A stretch of DNA of 48,818 nucleotides, taken from contig NZ_WBMR01000053.1 of assembly GCF_008923365.1 (NCBI RefSeq), positions 1-48,818 on the forward strand, read 5' to 3'. Below the pieces are notes generated by a model that searched no databases, was not told where the DNA came from, and worked only from the letters and a program-made list of their open reading frames with translations. This document shows, one piece after another, positions 11,643 to 19,872 of this stretch (position 1 is its first letter; every line of letters starts with the position of its first letter). The translations under genes were made by a program, and so were the position numbers. The DNA comes from Actinomadura montaniterrae. Lineage in GTDB: Bacteria; Actinomycetota; Actinomycetes; Streptosporangiales; Streptosporangiaceae.

Positions 11643-12305
11643 TTGGGGGACGGTCGCGGGGGCCTGCAGGCCGTGCTGTTCGACATGGACGGGCTGCTCG
11701 TCGACTCCGAGCGGGTCTGGCTGGAGGTCGAGTCGCAGGTGGTCGCGTGGCTCGGCGGGGAGTGGGGCGAGGAGCACCAGAAGGCGCTGGTGGGCGGGTC
11801 GCTCACCCTCGCCGCCGACTACATGCTGCGGCTGACCGGCGCGGACGTCCCGGCCGAGGAGGTCGGGCGGCGGATGCTGGACGGCATGCACGAGCGGCTG
11901 AGCGAGAGCGTGCCGCTGATGCCGGGCGCCAAGGAACTGCTGGTGGAGCTGAAGGACGCGGGCGTCACCGCCGCGCTGGTGTCCTCCAGCCACCGGCGGC
12001 TGATCGAGCCGGTGCTGGACGCCGTCGGCCGGGAGTTCTTCGCGCTCAGCGTCGCGGGCGACGAGGTCGCGCGCACCAAGCCCGACCCGGAGCCGTACCT
12101 GACCGCGACGGCGCGCCTCGGCGCGGAGCCGGGCCGCTGCGTCGTGCTGGAGGACTCCCCGAACGGGGTGGCCGCGGGGGAGGCGGCGGGCTGCGTGACG
12201 GTCGCGGTGCCGAGCGTCCTGCCGATCCCGCCCGCGCCCGGACGCACCGTGGCGGCGTCGCTGCGCGAGGTGACCCTGGAACGGCTGTTCTCGCTGGTCG
12301 GATGA
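11643..12305 (+). CDS. HAD-superfamily phosphatase/phosphoglucomutase-like
   Basis: About 220 residues. HAD motif I is VLFDMDGLLVDSE (nucleophile and acid Asp), motif II is near ALVSSSHRRL, motif III Lys is in TKPDPEPYL and motif IV is LEDSPNGVAAG. The alpha-helical cap inserted after motif I places it in subfamily I with beta-phosphoglucomutases and small sugar-phosphate phosphatases. The start is uncertain: TTG at 11643 has a strong GAGGAGGGAAGG in front and is preferred. A GTG at 11592 overlaps the metH stop (GTGA) and would add 17 residues without a ribosome site. Probably cotranscribed with metH; substrate unknown. Confidence 0.85.
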   Translation: MGDGRGGLQAVLFDMDGLLVDSERVWLEVESQVVAWLGGEWGEEHQKALVGGSLTLAADYMLRLTGADVPAEEVGRRMLDGMHERLSESVPLMPGAKELLVELKDAGVTAALVSSSHRRLIEPVLDAVGREFFALSVAGDEVARTKPDPEPYLTATARLGAEPGRCVVLEDSPNGVAAGEAAGCVTVAVPSVLPIPPAPGRTVAASLREVTLERLFSLVG

Positions 12306-12604
12306 GGTTCCGGCGGCCGCCGGGACGGCCCGCTCGACCGGTTCGACGTCCAACCGTTGCGCGATGTTGATCTCTGCCGGGCGGGTACGCCGGCGGGAGC
12401 GCGTCCCGCGCCGACGCCTGCTCCCGTGGCGGCAGGCCGCGCCCGCGACCCCGGGCGGCGGTCCCTAGGGGACGGATCACGCCGGAGGAGGAGACCGCGA
12501 TGTCCGGAAACCGTCCGCCGGGAGGAGCGTGATCGGCGCCCGGACGTGTGACGATGGAGGGAGCAGCGCCGGCAGAGCAGCACCGTACGGAGTGAGGGGC
12601 CGAC

Positions 12605-13039
12605 ATGAGCGACACGGCGATCGATCTGATCAGCCTCGGGGTGACCCTGGTCGGGCTGGTCATCAGCTGGGGGGTCTACCGGCGCCGCGGGGCGGCGTCG
12701 GGGATGCGCGGCGCCGCGCTGTCGCTGGTGCCGCTGGCGGCGGCGATGACCGGGGTGACCGAGTTCTTCGTCGACCTGGCGTTCAGCCCGGTGAAGTGGG
12801 CCGGGGTCGGGGTGGCGGGGCTGGCCGTCCTGCTCTACCTGACCTCCGGCGCGATGCTGAGCCGCCGCGCCGGGTCCGGCGACGCCGGCGGGAAGGCCGC
12901 CGCGCCCGGCGCGGGCGAGCCGAAGGCGGCGGGCCGCGCCGGCCGCAAGCCCAAGGGCGCGGTGGGCGGCGCGCAGCCGTCCGGCGACCCCGAGATGGCG
13001 GAGATCGAGAAGATCCTGCGCGACCGCGGCATCTCCTGA
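12605..13039 (+). CDS. small integral membrane protein with basic linker and charged C-terminal motif
   Basis: A 144-residue protein with about three hydrophobic segments (residues about 7-24, 35-50 and 60-80), a Gly/Ala/Lys-rich linker (about 90-128) and the C-terminal sequence EMAEIEKILRDRGIS, which looks like a short amphipathic conserved tail. The ATG follows GAGTGAGGGG. I do not recognise a characterised family. The preceding 300 bases (12306-12604) contain no convincing gene; a ten-codon frame starting at 12500 has a good ribosome site but nothing else to support it. Confidence 0.7.
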   Translation: MSDTAIDLISLGVTLVGLVISWGVYRRRGAASGMRGAALSLVPLAAAMTGVTEFFVDLAFSPVKWAGVGVAGLAVLLYLTSGAMLSRRAGSGDAGGKAAAPGAGEPKAAGRAGRKPKGAVGGAQPSGDPEMAEIEKILRDRGIS

Positions 13040-13418
13040 CGCCCGGTCCCGCCGTTTCTGCGTTCCGGGGCGCTGACCTGCGGACGATCGATCTCAGAAC
13101 GGACTCAGTACGGTAAAGCTTGCCGGTCTAGACCGCGTTCGTGTTGCGGAGCACGCCACAGGCGAACGTACTATTCGGGCGATTTGTCCGACGTGATGCC
13201 GAGCACGTGTGCCCGAGATGACGACGAGATCACAACTCAGATACGGGTACTGGCGCAGCCCGTCTCACGGATGGACAGTCGTGGCCGAGGGGCTACCTTT
13301 CCCTTCAGCAAACGCGGCGTAACGGGCACGGGGTCAGCGGATGATCTCCGCGACCGCCGGTCACCGCGCCGGCGGCGGCATGGCCGAACCAGTGGCCGGA
13401 CGGTAGGAGGTACAGAGC
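13040..13418. other. 379-nt intergenic region upstream of the second peptide transporter
   Basis: No gene is supported here. Base composition is lower in GC than the flanks between about 13080 and 13260. Two candidate promoters are visible: TTGCGG-19-TACTAT (13144-13174) and TGGACA-16-TACCTT (13272-13299). The second would give a leader of about 110 nt before the GTG at 13419. Confidence 0.6.
13272..13299 (+). promoter_or_regulatory. candidate promoter of the second peptide transporter operon
   Basis: TGGACA (13272-13277), 16-nt spacer, TACCTT (13294-13299). It matches vegetative sigma elements reasonably and lies upstream of the TAGGAGG ribosome site of the first gene. Confidence 0.45.
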
Positions 13419-14411
13419 GTGGCCGCACCCCTTGAGGTGACCGGGTCCGACACCGAGGCGCAGCCGGAAGCGGTCCTCGCCGGTGTCGACGGCAAGGCGA
13501 TCCAGGGACGCTCCCTGGGGCAGATCGCCTGGATGCGACTCAAGCGCGACAAGGTCGCGCTCGCCGGCGGCGTCATCGTGATCCTGCTGATCCTCCTGGC
13601 GATCTTCGGGCCGCTGCTGGTGCAGTCGCCGCTGGCCTACCACCAGAACCTGATCGACCCGACGTACAACCGGCCGAAGACCGGCATCTGGCACACCGGC
13701 ATCAGCGCCGACCACCTCCTCGGAGTGGAGCCCGGCACCGGCCGGGACCTGCTCTCCCGGATCGTGCACGGCGCCCGGATCTCGCTGCTGGTGTCGTTCC
13801 TCGCGACGCTGCTGTCGGTGGTCATCGGCACGATCCTCGGCATCACCGCCGGCTACTTCGGCGGCTGGGTCGACATGCTCATCAGCCGGGCGATGGACGC
13901 GTTCCTGGCGTTCCCCCTGCTGCTGTTCGCGATCGCGCTGGTCGCCGTCATCTCCGACGGCTCGTTCGGGCTGAGCGGCAACGGGCTGCGCATCGGCGTC
14001 CTCGTCGTCGTCATCGGCTTCTTCAACTGGCCGTACATCGGCCGCATCATCCGCGGCCAGACCCTCTCGCTGCGCGAACGCGAGTTCGTCGACGCGGCCC
14101 GCAGCATGGGCGCACGGAACTCCTACATCCTGTTCAAGGAGATCCTGCCGAACCTCGTCGCGCCGATCCTGGTCTACGCGACCCTGCTGATCCCGACGAA
14201 CATCCTGTTCGAGGCGGCGCTGTCGTTCCTCGGCGTCGGCGTCATCCCGCCGACGCCGTCGTGGGGCGGCATGCTGACCCTCGCGGTCCCGATCTACTCC
14301 TCGGACCCGATGTACATGATCGTCCCCGGTGTGGCGATCTTCATCACCGTCCTCGCCTTCAACCTGCTCGGTGACGGGCTGCGGGACGCTCTCGACCCTC
14401 GGGCCAAGTGA
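13419..14411 (+). CDS. peptide ABC transporter permease, DppC type (second system)
   Basis: A 330-residue permease. About 45 cytoplasmic residues ending SLGQIAWMRLKRDKVALAGG precede the first membrane helix. The EAA loop reads EFVDAARSMGARNSYILFKE and the C-terminus GDGLRDALDPRAK. The GTG start has a perfect TAGGAGG at 8-nt spacing. It is the first gene of a complete importer operon and precedes the binding protein by 46 nt, an unusual order (C, binding protein, B, D, F). Confidence 0.93.
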   Translation: MAAPLEVTGSDTEAQPEAVLAGVDGKAIQGRSLGQIAWMRLKRDKVALAGGVIVILLILLAIFGPLLVQSPLAYHQNLIDPTYNRPKTGIWHTGISADHLLGVEPGTGRDLLSRIVHGARISLLVSFLATLLSVVIGTILGITAGYFGGWVDMLISRAMDAFLAFPLLLFAIALVAVISDGSFGLSGNGLRIGVLVVVIGFFNWPYIGRIIRGQTLSLREREFVDAARSMGARNSYILFKEILPNLVAPILVYATLLIPTNILFEAALSFLGVGVIPPTPSWGGMLTLAVPIYSSDPMYMIVPGVAIFITVLAFNLLGDGLRDALDPRAK

Positions 14412-14457
14412 CCTCGGGTTCATCCGACCCGGCGAAATGAATGGGGTGCGCCTGCAC

Positions 14458-16227
14458 ATGAACAAGATGAGACCAATCGCGGCCCTCGCCGCCGGCGTGC
14501 TCGCCGCGGCGGGCCTCGCCGCCTGCGGCGGCGGTGACTCGGGCGGCTCGGGGAGCGGGCCGGGCTACGGCGCGGCCATCGACAAGATCATCAACCAGTC
14601 GGACAAGAAGGGCGGCACGCTCCGCCTGGCGATGTCCGACGACTTCGACTCGCCGGACCCGGGCAACCAGTACTACGCGTGGGACCAGAACTTCTCGCGC
14701 CTGTACGGCCGCGGCCTGATGACGTTCAAGCCCGCCGCGGGCAAGGACAGCCTGAACGTCATCCCCGACCTGGCGACCGCGCCCGGTCAGATGGCCGACG
14801 GCGGCAAGACCTGGACCTACAAGCTCCGCACCGGCGTGAAGTACGACGACGGCACGGCGGTCACGTCCAAGGACGTCAAGTACGCCGTCGAGCGCAGCAA
14901 CTTCACCGACGAGATGCAGCTCGGTCCGAAGTACTTCAAGACCTACCTGGTCGACAACAAGCCCGCGTACAAGGGTCCCTACAAGGACAAGAGCGACGAG
15001 GGCCTGAAGTCGATCGAGACGCCGGACGACAACACCATCGTCTTCCACCTGTCGAAGCCGTTCGCGGAGTTCGACTACCTGGTGGCGATGTCGCAGACGA
15101 TCCCCGTCCCGAAGGCCAAGGACACCGGCCTGAAGTACGAGTCGTCGATCGTCTCCAGCGGCCCGTACAAGGTCGACAACTACACCCGCGGCAAGTCGAT
15201 GACGCTGTCGCGGAACCCGAACTGGGACCCCAGCACCGACCCGATCCGCAAGGCGCTGCCCGACAAGATCGAGCTGCAGCTGAAGCAGAACGCCGACGAC
15301 ATCGACAACCGCCTGCTGGCCGGTTCGCTCGACATGGACGTCGCGGGCGTCGGTGTGCAGTCCGGCACGCAGCCGAAGGTGCTGACGCCGCAGCAGAAGC
15401 CCTACACCGACAACCCGATCCAGGGCTACCTGCGGTTCATGTCGCTGAACCAGCACGTCAAGCCGCTGGACAACATCCACTGCCGGATCGCCGTGCAGTA
15501 CGCGACCGACAAGGTCGCCGCGCAGACCGCCTACGGAGGCCCGCTGGCCGGCGGTGACGTCGCGACCACGATCCTGCCCCCGTCGGTCGACGGCTACCGC
15601 AAGTTCGACCTGTACCCGCAGAAGCAGGCGGCGGGCGGCAACGGCCTGGACCAGGCCACGCTGGCGAAGGCCAAGCAGGAGCTCGCGGCGTGCGGCAAGC
15701 CGAACGGCTTCAGCACCAAGATCTCGGCCCGGTCCGACCGGCCGAAGGAAGTCGCGATGGCGCAGGCCATCCAGCAGGGCCTGAAGAAGGTCGGCATCAA
15801 CGTCAGCATCGTGCAGTGGCCGGCCGGCGACTACTTCAACAAGTACGTCGGCGTCCCGAACTACGTGCACCAGCACGGCGTCGGCATGATGCTCATGGCG
15901 TGGGCGGCGGACTGGCCGACCGGCTACGGCTTCCTCTCCCAGATCGTCGACGGCCGGGCCATCAAGCCCTCCGGCGGCAACAACCTGGCCGAGGAGGACA
16001 ACCCGAAGGTCAACGACGGTCTCGACCAGGCGATCTCCAGCCCGGACAAGGCGACCCGCACCAAGCTCTACGGCGACATCGACCAGATGGTCATGCAGGA
16101 CGCCGTCGAGGTCCCGCTGATCTACGCCAAGGCGCTGCTGTACCGGCCGAAGCGGGTCACCAACGTCGGTATCACCATGGGCTATGGCGGAATGTACGAC
16201 TACCTCAACATGGGCGTGGAGAAGTAA
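14458..16227 (+). CDS. peptide-binding lipoprotein, SBP family 5
   Basis: About 589 residues. A signal peptide with a basic n-region (MNKMRP) and lipobox LAAC (Cys23) is followed by a Gly/Ser-rich linker, so the protein should be an extracytoplasmic lipoprotein presenting ligand to the permeases. Family-5 features include GGTLRLAMSDDFDSPDP at the mature start, DDGTAVTSKDVKYAVERS and the C-terminal DAVEVPLIYAKALLYRP. An ATG at 14437 is possible but would add seven residues before the normal signal start. Ligand class (peptide, dipeptide, other) cannot be determined from sequence. Confidence 0.92.
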   Translation: MNKMRPIAALAAGVLAAAGLAACGGGDSGGSGSGPGYGAAIDKIINQSDKKGGTLRLAMSDDFDSPDPGNQYYAWDQNFSRLYGRGLMTFKPAAGKDSLNVIPDLATAPGQMADGGKTWTYKLRTGVKYDDGTAVTSKDVKYAVERSNFTDEMQLGPKYFKTYLVDNKPAYKGPYKDKSDEGLKSIETPDDNTIVFHLSKPFAEFDYLVAMSQTIPVPKAKDTGLKYESSIVSSGPYKVDNYTRGKSMTLSRNPNWDPSTDPIRKALPDKIELQLKQNADDIDNRLLAGSLDMDVAGVGVQSGTQPKVLTPQQKPYTDNPIQGYLRFMSLNQHVKPLDNIHCRIAVQYATDKVAAQTAYGGPLAGGDVATTILPPSVDGYRKFDLYPQKQAAGGNGLDQATLAKAKQELAACGKPNGFSTKISARSDRPKEVAMAQAIQQGLKKVGINVSIVQWPAGDYFNKYVGVPNYVHQHGVGMMLMAWAADWPTGYGFLSQIVDGRAIKPSGGNNLAEEDNPKVNDGLDQAISSPDKATRTKLYGDIDQMVMQDAVEVPLIYAKALLYRPKRVTNVGITMGYGGMYDYLNMGVEK

Positions 16228-16273
16228 TTCTCCCTCCGTCCGTGCGTTCATCTGAAGGCAGGTGAAGGCGATG

Positions 16274-16317
16274 CCCGCCGGCCGGTACCGGGCCCACAGG
16301 TCCGGCCGGCCGGCGGG
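16274..16317. promoter_or_regulatory. strong hairpin between binding-protein and permease genes
   Basis: Perfect 12-bp inverted repeat, CCCGCCGGCCGG (16274-16285) and CCGGCCGGCGGG (16306-16317), 20-nt loop. The location suggests mRNA stabilisation or partial termination that raises binding protein over permeases. Confidence 0.6.
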
Positions 16318-16331
16318 TGGGGCCGCGAAGT

Positions 16332-17345
16332 GTGCTCGCATACATCATCCGGCGCCTCGTCGGCGTCGTTCTCATGCTGTTGCTCATCACCCTGGTGACC
16401 TTCGGCATCTTCTTCGGGCTTCCGAAGCTGGCCGGTCAGACCACCGACCAGCTCGCGGCGTCCTATGTCGGCAAGGCCCCGACGCAGGAGGCGATCGAGG
16501 CCACCAAGGAGCGGCTCGGCCTCGACAAGCCGATCGTGGTGCAGTACGGCAACTACCTCAAGGGCATCGTCGCCGGTGAGGACTTCAAGGCCGGACCGGT
16601 CACCGACCACTGCCCGGCGCCCTGCCTCGGTTACTCCTTCCGCACCAGCCAGCCGGTGCTCCCGACGCTGATGGACCGCGCCCCGGCGACCCTGGGGCTG
16701 GCCGTGGGCGCCGCCGTCGTCTGGCTGATCGCCGGCGTGTCCACCGGTGTCGTCTCGGCGCTGAAGAGAGGCAGCATCTGGGACCGCACCGCGATGGTGA
16801 TCGCCCTGGGCGGCGTGTCGCTGCCGATCTACTTCACCGGCCTGGTGTCGCTGGCGCTGTTCTCCTACAAGCTGGGCATCTTCCCCGGCGGAGGCAGCTA
16901 CGTGGGCATCACCGAGGATCCGGTGAAGTGGTTCGAGTCGCTGGTGCTGCCCTGGGTCACCCTGGCGTTCCTGTACGCCGCGATGTACGCACGGCTCACC
17001 AGAGCGGGCATGCTGGAGACGATGAACGAGGACTACATCCGGACGGCCCGCGCCAAGGGCCTGCCGGAGAAGACGGTCATCACCCGGCACGCGCTGCGCG
17101 CCTCGCTGACCCCGATCCTGACCGTCTTCGGCCTGGACTTCGGGCTGCTGATCGGCGGCGCGGTGCTCACCGAGAACACCTTCAGCATCCAGGGCCTCGG
17201 GCAGCTGGCGATCAGCTCGATCGGCACCGGCGACCTGCCGATGGTGCTCGGCGTCACCACCCTCGCCGCCGCCTTCATCGTCGTGATCAACCTGATCGTC
17301 GACCTGCTGTACGCCGTGATCGACCCGAGAGTGAGGCTTGGCTGA
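16332..17345 (+). CDS. peptide ABC transporter permease, DppB type (second system)
   Basis: About 337 residues from GTG 16332 (LAYIIRRLVGVVLMLLLITL is a typical DppB opening). A GTG at 16317 would add five residues. The EAA loop is EDYIRTARAKGLPEKTVITRH and the end IDPRVRLG. It has a longer periplasmic insert than the first system's DppB (about residues 85-110, containing two Cys in DHCPAPCLGY). Its stop overlaps the next ATG by one base. Confidence 0.92.
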   Translation: MLAYIIRRLVGVVLMLLLITLVTFGIFFGLPKLAGQTTDQLAASYVGKAPTQEAIEATKERLGLDKPIVVQYGNYLKGIVAGEDFKAGPVTDHCPAPCLGYSFRTSQPVLPTLMDRAPATLGLAVGAAVVWLIAGVSTGVVSALKRGSIWDRTAMVIALGGVSLPIYFTGLVSLALFSYKLGIFPGGGSYVGITEDPVKWFESLVLPWVTLAFLYAAMYARLTRAGMLETMNEDYIRTARAKGLPEKTVITRHALRASLTPILTVFGLDFGLLIGGAVLTENTFSIQGLGQLAISSIGTGDLPMVLGVTTLAAAFIVVINLIVDLLYAVIDPRVRLG

Positions 17346-18415
17346 TGACCGACACCACGCCGGCCGCGGGGCCCGCCACGGGCGCCGGTGAGGCTCCCAC
17401 GGCGTTCCTCGAGGTCCGCGACCTGAAGATCCACTTCCCGACCGACGACGGTCTGGTGAAGTCGGTCGACGGGCTGTCGTTCCAGCTGGAGAAGGGCCGC
17501 ACCCTCGGCATCGTCGGCGAGTCCGGCTCCGGGAAGAGCGTCACCAGCCTCGGCGTCCTCGGGCTGCACAACCGCCACAACGCGAACGTGTCCGGCGAGA
17601 TCTGGCTGGACGGCCAGGAGCTCGTCGGCGCATCGCCCGGCGACGTCCGCCGGCTCCGCGGCCGCAAGATGGCGATGATCTTCCAGGACCCGCTGTCGTC
17701 GATGCACCCCTTCTACACCGTCGGCGCCCAGATCATCGAGGCCTACCGGGTCCACAACGACGTGTCGAAGCAGGTGGCGCGCAAGCACGCCATCGACATG
17801 CTCGGCCGCGTCGGCATCCCGAAGCCGGACAAGCGCGTCGACGACTACCCCCACCAGTTCTCCGGCGGCATGCGGCAGCGCGCGATGATCGCGATGGCGC
17901 TGTCCTGCGACCCCGAGCTGCTGATCGCCGACGAGCCGACCACGGCGCTGGACGTCACCGTCCAGGCGCAGATCCTCGACCTGATCCGGGACCTGCAGGA
18001 GGAGTTCAACTCCGCCGTCATCATGATCACCCACGATCTCGGGGTGGTCGCCGAGCTGTCGGACGACATCCTGGTGATGTACGCGGGCCGCTGCGCCGAG
18101 TACGCCTCGGTGGAGGACGCCTTCCACAAGCCGCTGCACCCCTACACCTGGGGGCTGCTCGGCTCGATGCCGCGGCTGGACCGGGAGCGCACCGAGCGGC
18201 TCATGCCGATCAAGGGCACCCCGCCGAGCCTGATCAACGTGCCGCAGGGCTGCGCGTTCAACCCGCGGTGCGCCTACAAGGACCTCAACGGCGACAAGTC
18301 GACGACGGTGCGCCCCGAACTGGTCGAGGCGGTCCCGGGCCACAAGGTGGCCTGCCATCTCCCGCTGGAGAAGAAGCAGGAGATCTGGGAATCCGAGATC
18401 CGGCCGAAGCTGTGA
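17345..18415 (+). CDS. peptide ABC transporter ATPase, DppD type (second system)
   Basis: A 356-residue ATPase with Walker A GESGSGKS, signature FSGGMRQR, Walker B IADEP and the C-terminal Cys-rich sequence GCAFNPRCAYKDL. It is closely similar to the ATPase at 74-1267 but lacks that protein's long acidic tail. The ATG overlaps the permease stop by one base (TGATG). Confidence 0.93.
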   Translation: MTDTTPAAGPATGAGEAPTAFLEVRDLKIHFPTDDGLVKSVDGLSFQLEKGRTLGIVGESGSGKSVTSLGVLGLHNRHNANVSGEIWLDGQELVGASPGDVRRLRGRKMAMIFQDPLSSMHPFYTVGAQIIEAYRVHNDVSKQVARKHAIDMLGRVGIPKPDKRVDDYPHQFSGGMRQRAMIAMALSCDPELLIADEPTTALDVTVQAQILDLIRDLQEEFNSAVIMITHDLGVVAELSDDILVMYAGRCAEYASVEDAFHKPLHPYTWGLLGSMPRLDRERTERLMPIKGTPPSLINVPQGCAFNPRCAYKDLNGDKSTTVRPELVEAVPGHKVACHLPLEKKQEIWESEIRPKL

Positions 18416-18438
18416 CGAGCACGGGTGGGAACAAGACT

Positions 18439-19596
18439 GTGAGCACTTCTGACACCGCCGCGGCGGGGACCACCGTCCCCGGCGCCGCGGAGACCTCCGC
18501 CGACGCGGCGGCGCCCCGTCCCGTCCGGGACGGGGAGATGCTGCTGGAGGTGGACAACCTCGGCAAGCACTTCCCCGTCACCGCGGGGCTGCTGCGCCGG
18601 CAGGTCGCGGCGGTGAAGGCCGTCGACGGCGTGTCGTTCTCGGTCCGCAAGGGCGAGACCCTCGGCCTGGTGGGGGAGTCGGGCTGCGGCAAGTCCACCA
18701 CCGGCCGGATGATCATGCGGCTGCTGGACCCCAGCTTCGGGAAGATCACCTTCGAGGGCGAGGACATCACCAGGATGTCGCAGGGGCGGCTCCGGCCGCT
18801 CCGCCGCGACCTCCAGATGATCTTCCAGGACCCGTACTCGTCGCTGAACCCCCGCAAGACGGTCGGCGCGATCGTCGGGGCCCCGTTCCGGCTGCAGAAC
18901 ATCGCCACCGAGAACGGCGTGAAGAAGGCCGTCCAGGAGATCCTGGAGCTCGTCGGCCTCAACCCCGAGCACTACAACCGGTACCCGCACGAGTTCTCCG
19001 GCGGCCAGCGCCAGCGCATCGGCATCGCCCGCACGCTCGCGCTCAAGCCGAAGCTGATCGTCGCGGACGAGCCGGTGTCGGCGCTGGACGTGTCGGTGCA
19101 GGCGCAGGTCGTCAACCTGCTGGAGGACCTGCAGGACGAGCTCGACCTCACCTACGTGGTGATCGCGCACGACCTGTCGGTCGTCCGGCACATCTCCGAC
19201 CGGGTCGCCGTCATGTACCTCGGCAAGATCGTCGAGATCGCGGACCGCAACGACCTGTACGAGCGGCCGATGCACCCCTACACCAACGCGCTGCTGTCGG
19301 CGGTGCCGGTCCCCGACCCGAGCGAGCGCGGGAACCGGCAGCGGATCCGGCTGCAGGGCGACGTGCCGAGCCCCCTCGACCCGCCGCCCGCGTGCCGGTT
19401 CCACACCCGCTGCTGGAAGGCGCAGGACATCTGCAAGCAGGTCGAGCCGCCGCTGATCGAGCTCAGCCACGGCCACCAGGCCGCCTGCCACTTCCCGGAG
19501 AACACCACCGTGTCGGCGACCGACGAGGTCGCCAAGGCCGCGGTGGCGCCCGGCGCCGCCCCGGCCGGCGAGACCGACGCCGAGACCGGCGAGTAG
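18439..19596 (+). CDS. peptide ABC transporter ATPase, DppF type (second system)
   Basis: About 385 residues with Walker A GESGCGKST, YNRYPHEFSGGQRQR, Walker B VADEP and C-terminal CRFHTRCWKAQ. A GTG at 18439 with GGGTGGGAA upstream is preferred; a GTG at 18412 overlaps the preceding stop (GTGA) and is an alternative start for coupled translation. N-terminal Ala/Thr-rich and C-terminal Ala/Glu-rich extensions are low complexity. Last gene of the operon, followed by a strong terminator. Confidence 0.92.
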   Translation: MSTSDTAAAGTTVPGAAETSADAAAPRPVRDGEMLLEVDNLGKHFPVTAGLLRRQVAAVKAVDGVSFSVRKGETLGLVGESGCGKSTTGRMIMRLLDPSFGKITFEGEDITRMSQGRLRPLRRDLQMIFQDPYSSLNPRKTVGAIVGAPFRLQNIATENGVKKAVQEILELVGLNPEHYNRYPHEFSGGQRQRIGIARTLALKPKLIVADEPVSALDVSVQAQVVNLLEDLQDELDLTYVVIAHDLSVVRHISDRVAVMYLGKIVEIADRNDLYERPMHPYTNALLSAVPVPDPSERGNRQRIRLQGDVPSPLDPPPACRFHTRCWKAQDICKQVEPPLIELSHGHQAACHFPENTTVSATDEVAKAAVAPGAAPAGETDAETGE

Positions 19597-19638
19597 GCCC
19601 CGCCCGGACGACCGCCCTCGGGCGTGCCTCCCGCACGC

Positions 19639-19677
19639 CGAAGCCCCGGCCCCCGCACAGGGGGGACCGGGGCTTCG
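19639..19677. terminator. terminator after the second peptide transporter operon
   Basis: Inverted repeat CGAAGCCCCGG (19639-19649) and CCGGGGCTTCG (19667-19677), followed by CCTTTCCC. It ends the plus-strand operon. Confidence 0.75.
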
Positions 19678-19819
19678 CCTTTCCCACCCTCGCACAGGGA
19701 ATCTGAGGCTTCCTCGTCCCCGCCTCTCGAAGGGGGCTAGGGCTTCGTCGTGACCGCCCTGCGGCTCTGTGGCCGGGCGCGATGCGCGGGTCTCGGGGAC
19801 GGTGCGCGCTGCCGTACGG

Positions 19820-19857
19820 CGAAGCCCCGGCCCCCTTTCGGGAGGGCCGGGGCTTCG
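19820..19857. terminator. terminator after the FtsX-type gene (minus strand)
   Basis: Inverted repeat CGAAGCCCCGGCCC (from 19820) and the complementary GGGCCGGGGCTTCG (to 19857). The arms are the same sequence as in the terminator at 19639-19677. It lies 15 nt past the stop of the minus-strand permease gene. Confidence 0.75.
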
Positions 19858-19872
19858 GCGGGGGAGCGACGG

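Noticed and set aside
12500..12532. Ten-codon frame with a good ribosome site before the 144-residue membrane protein
   Set aside because: Too short to support, no attenuator structure and no regulatory codons seen.
13184..13435. 83-codon frame in the region before the second transporter
   Set aside because: Runs through the likely promoter and ribosome site of the permease gene, and has no family or ribosome site.
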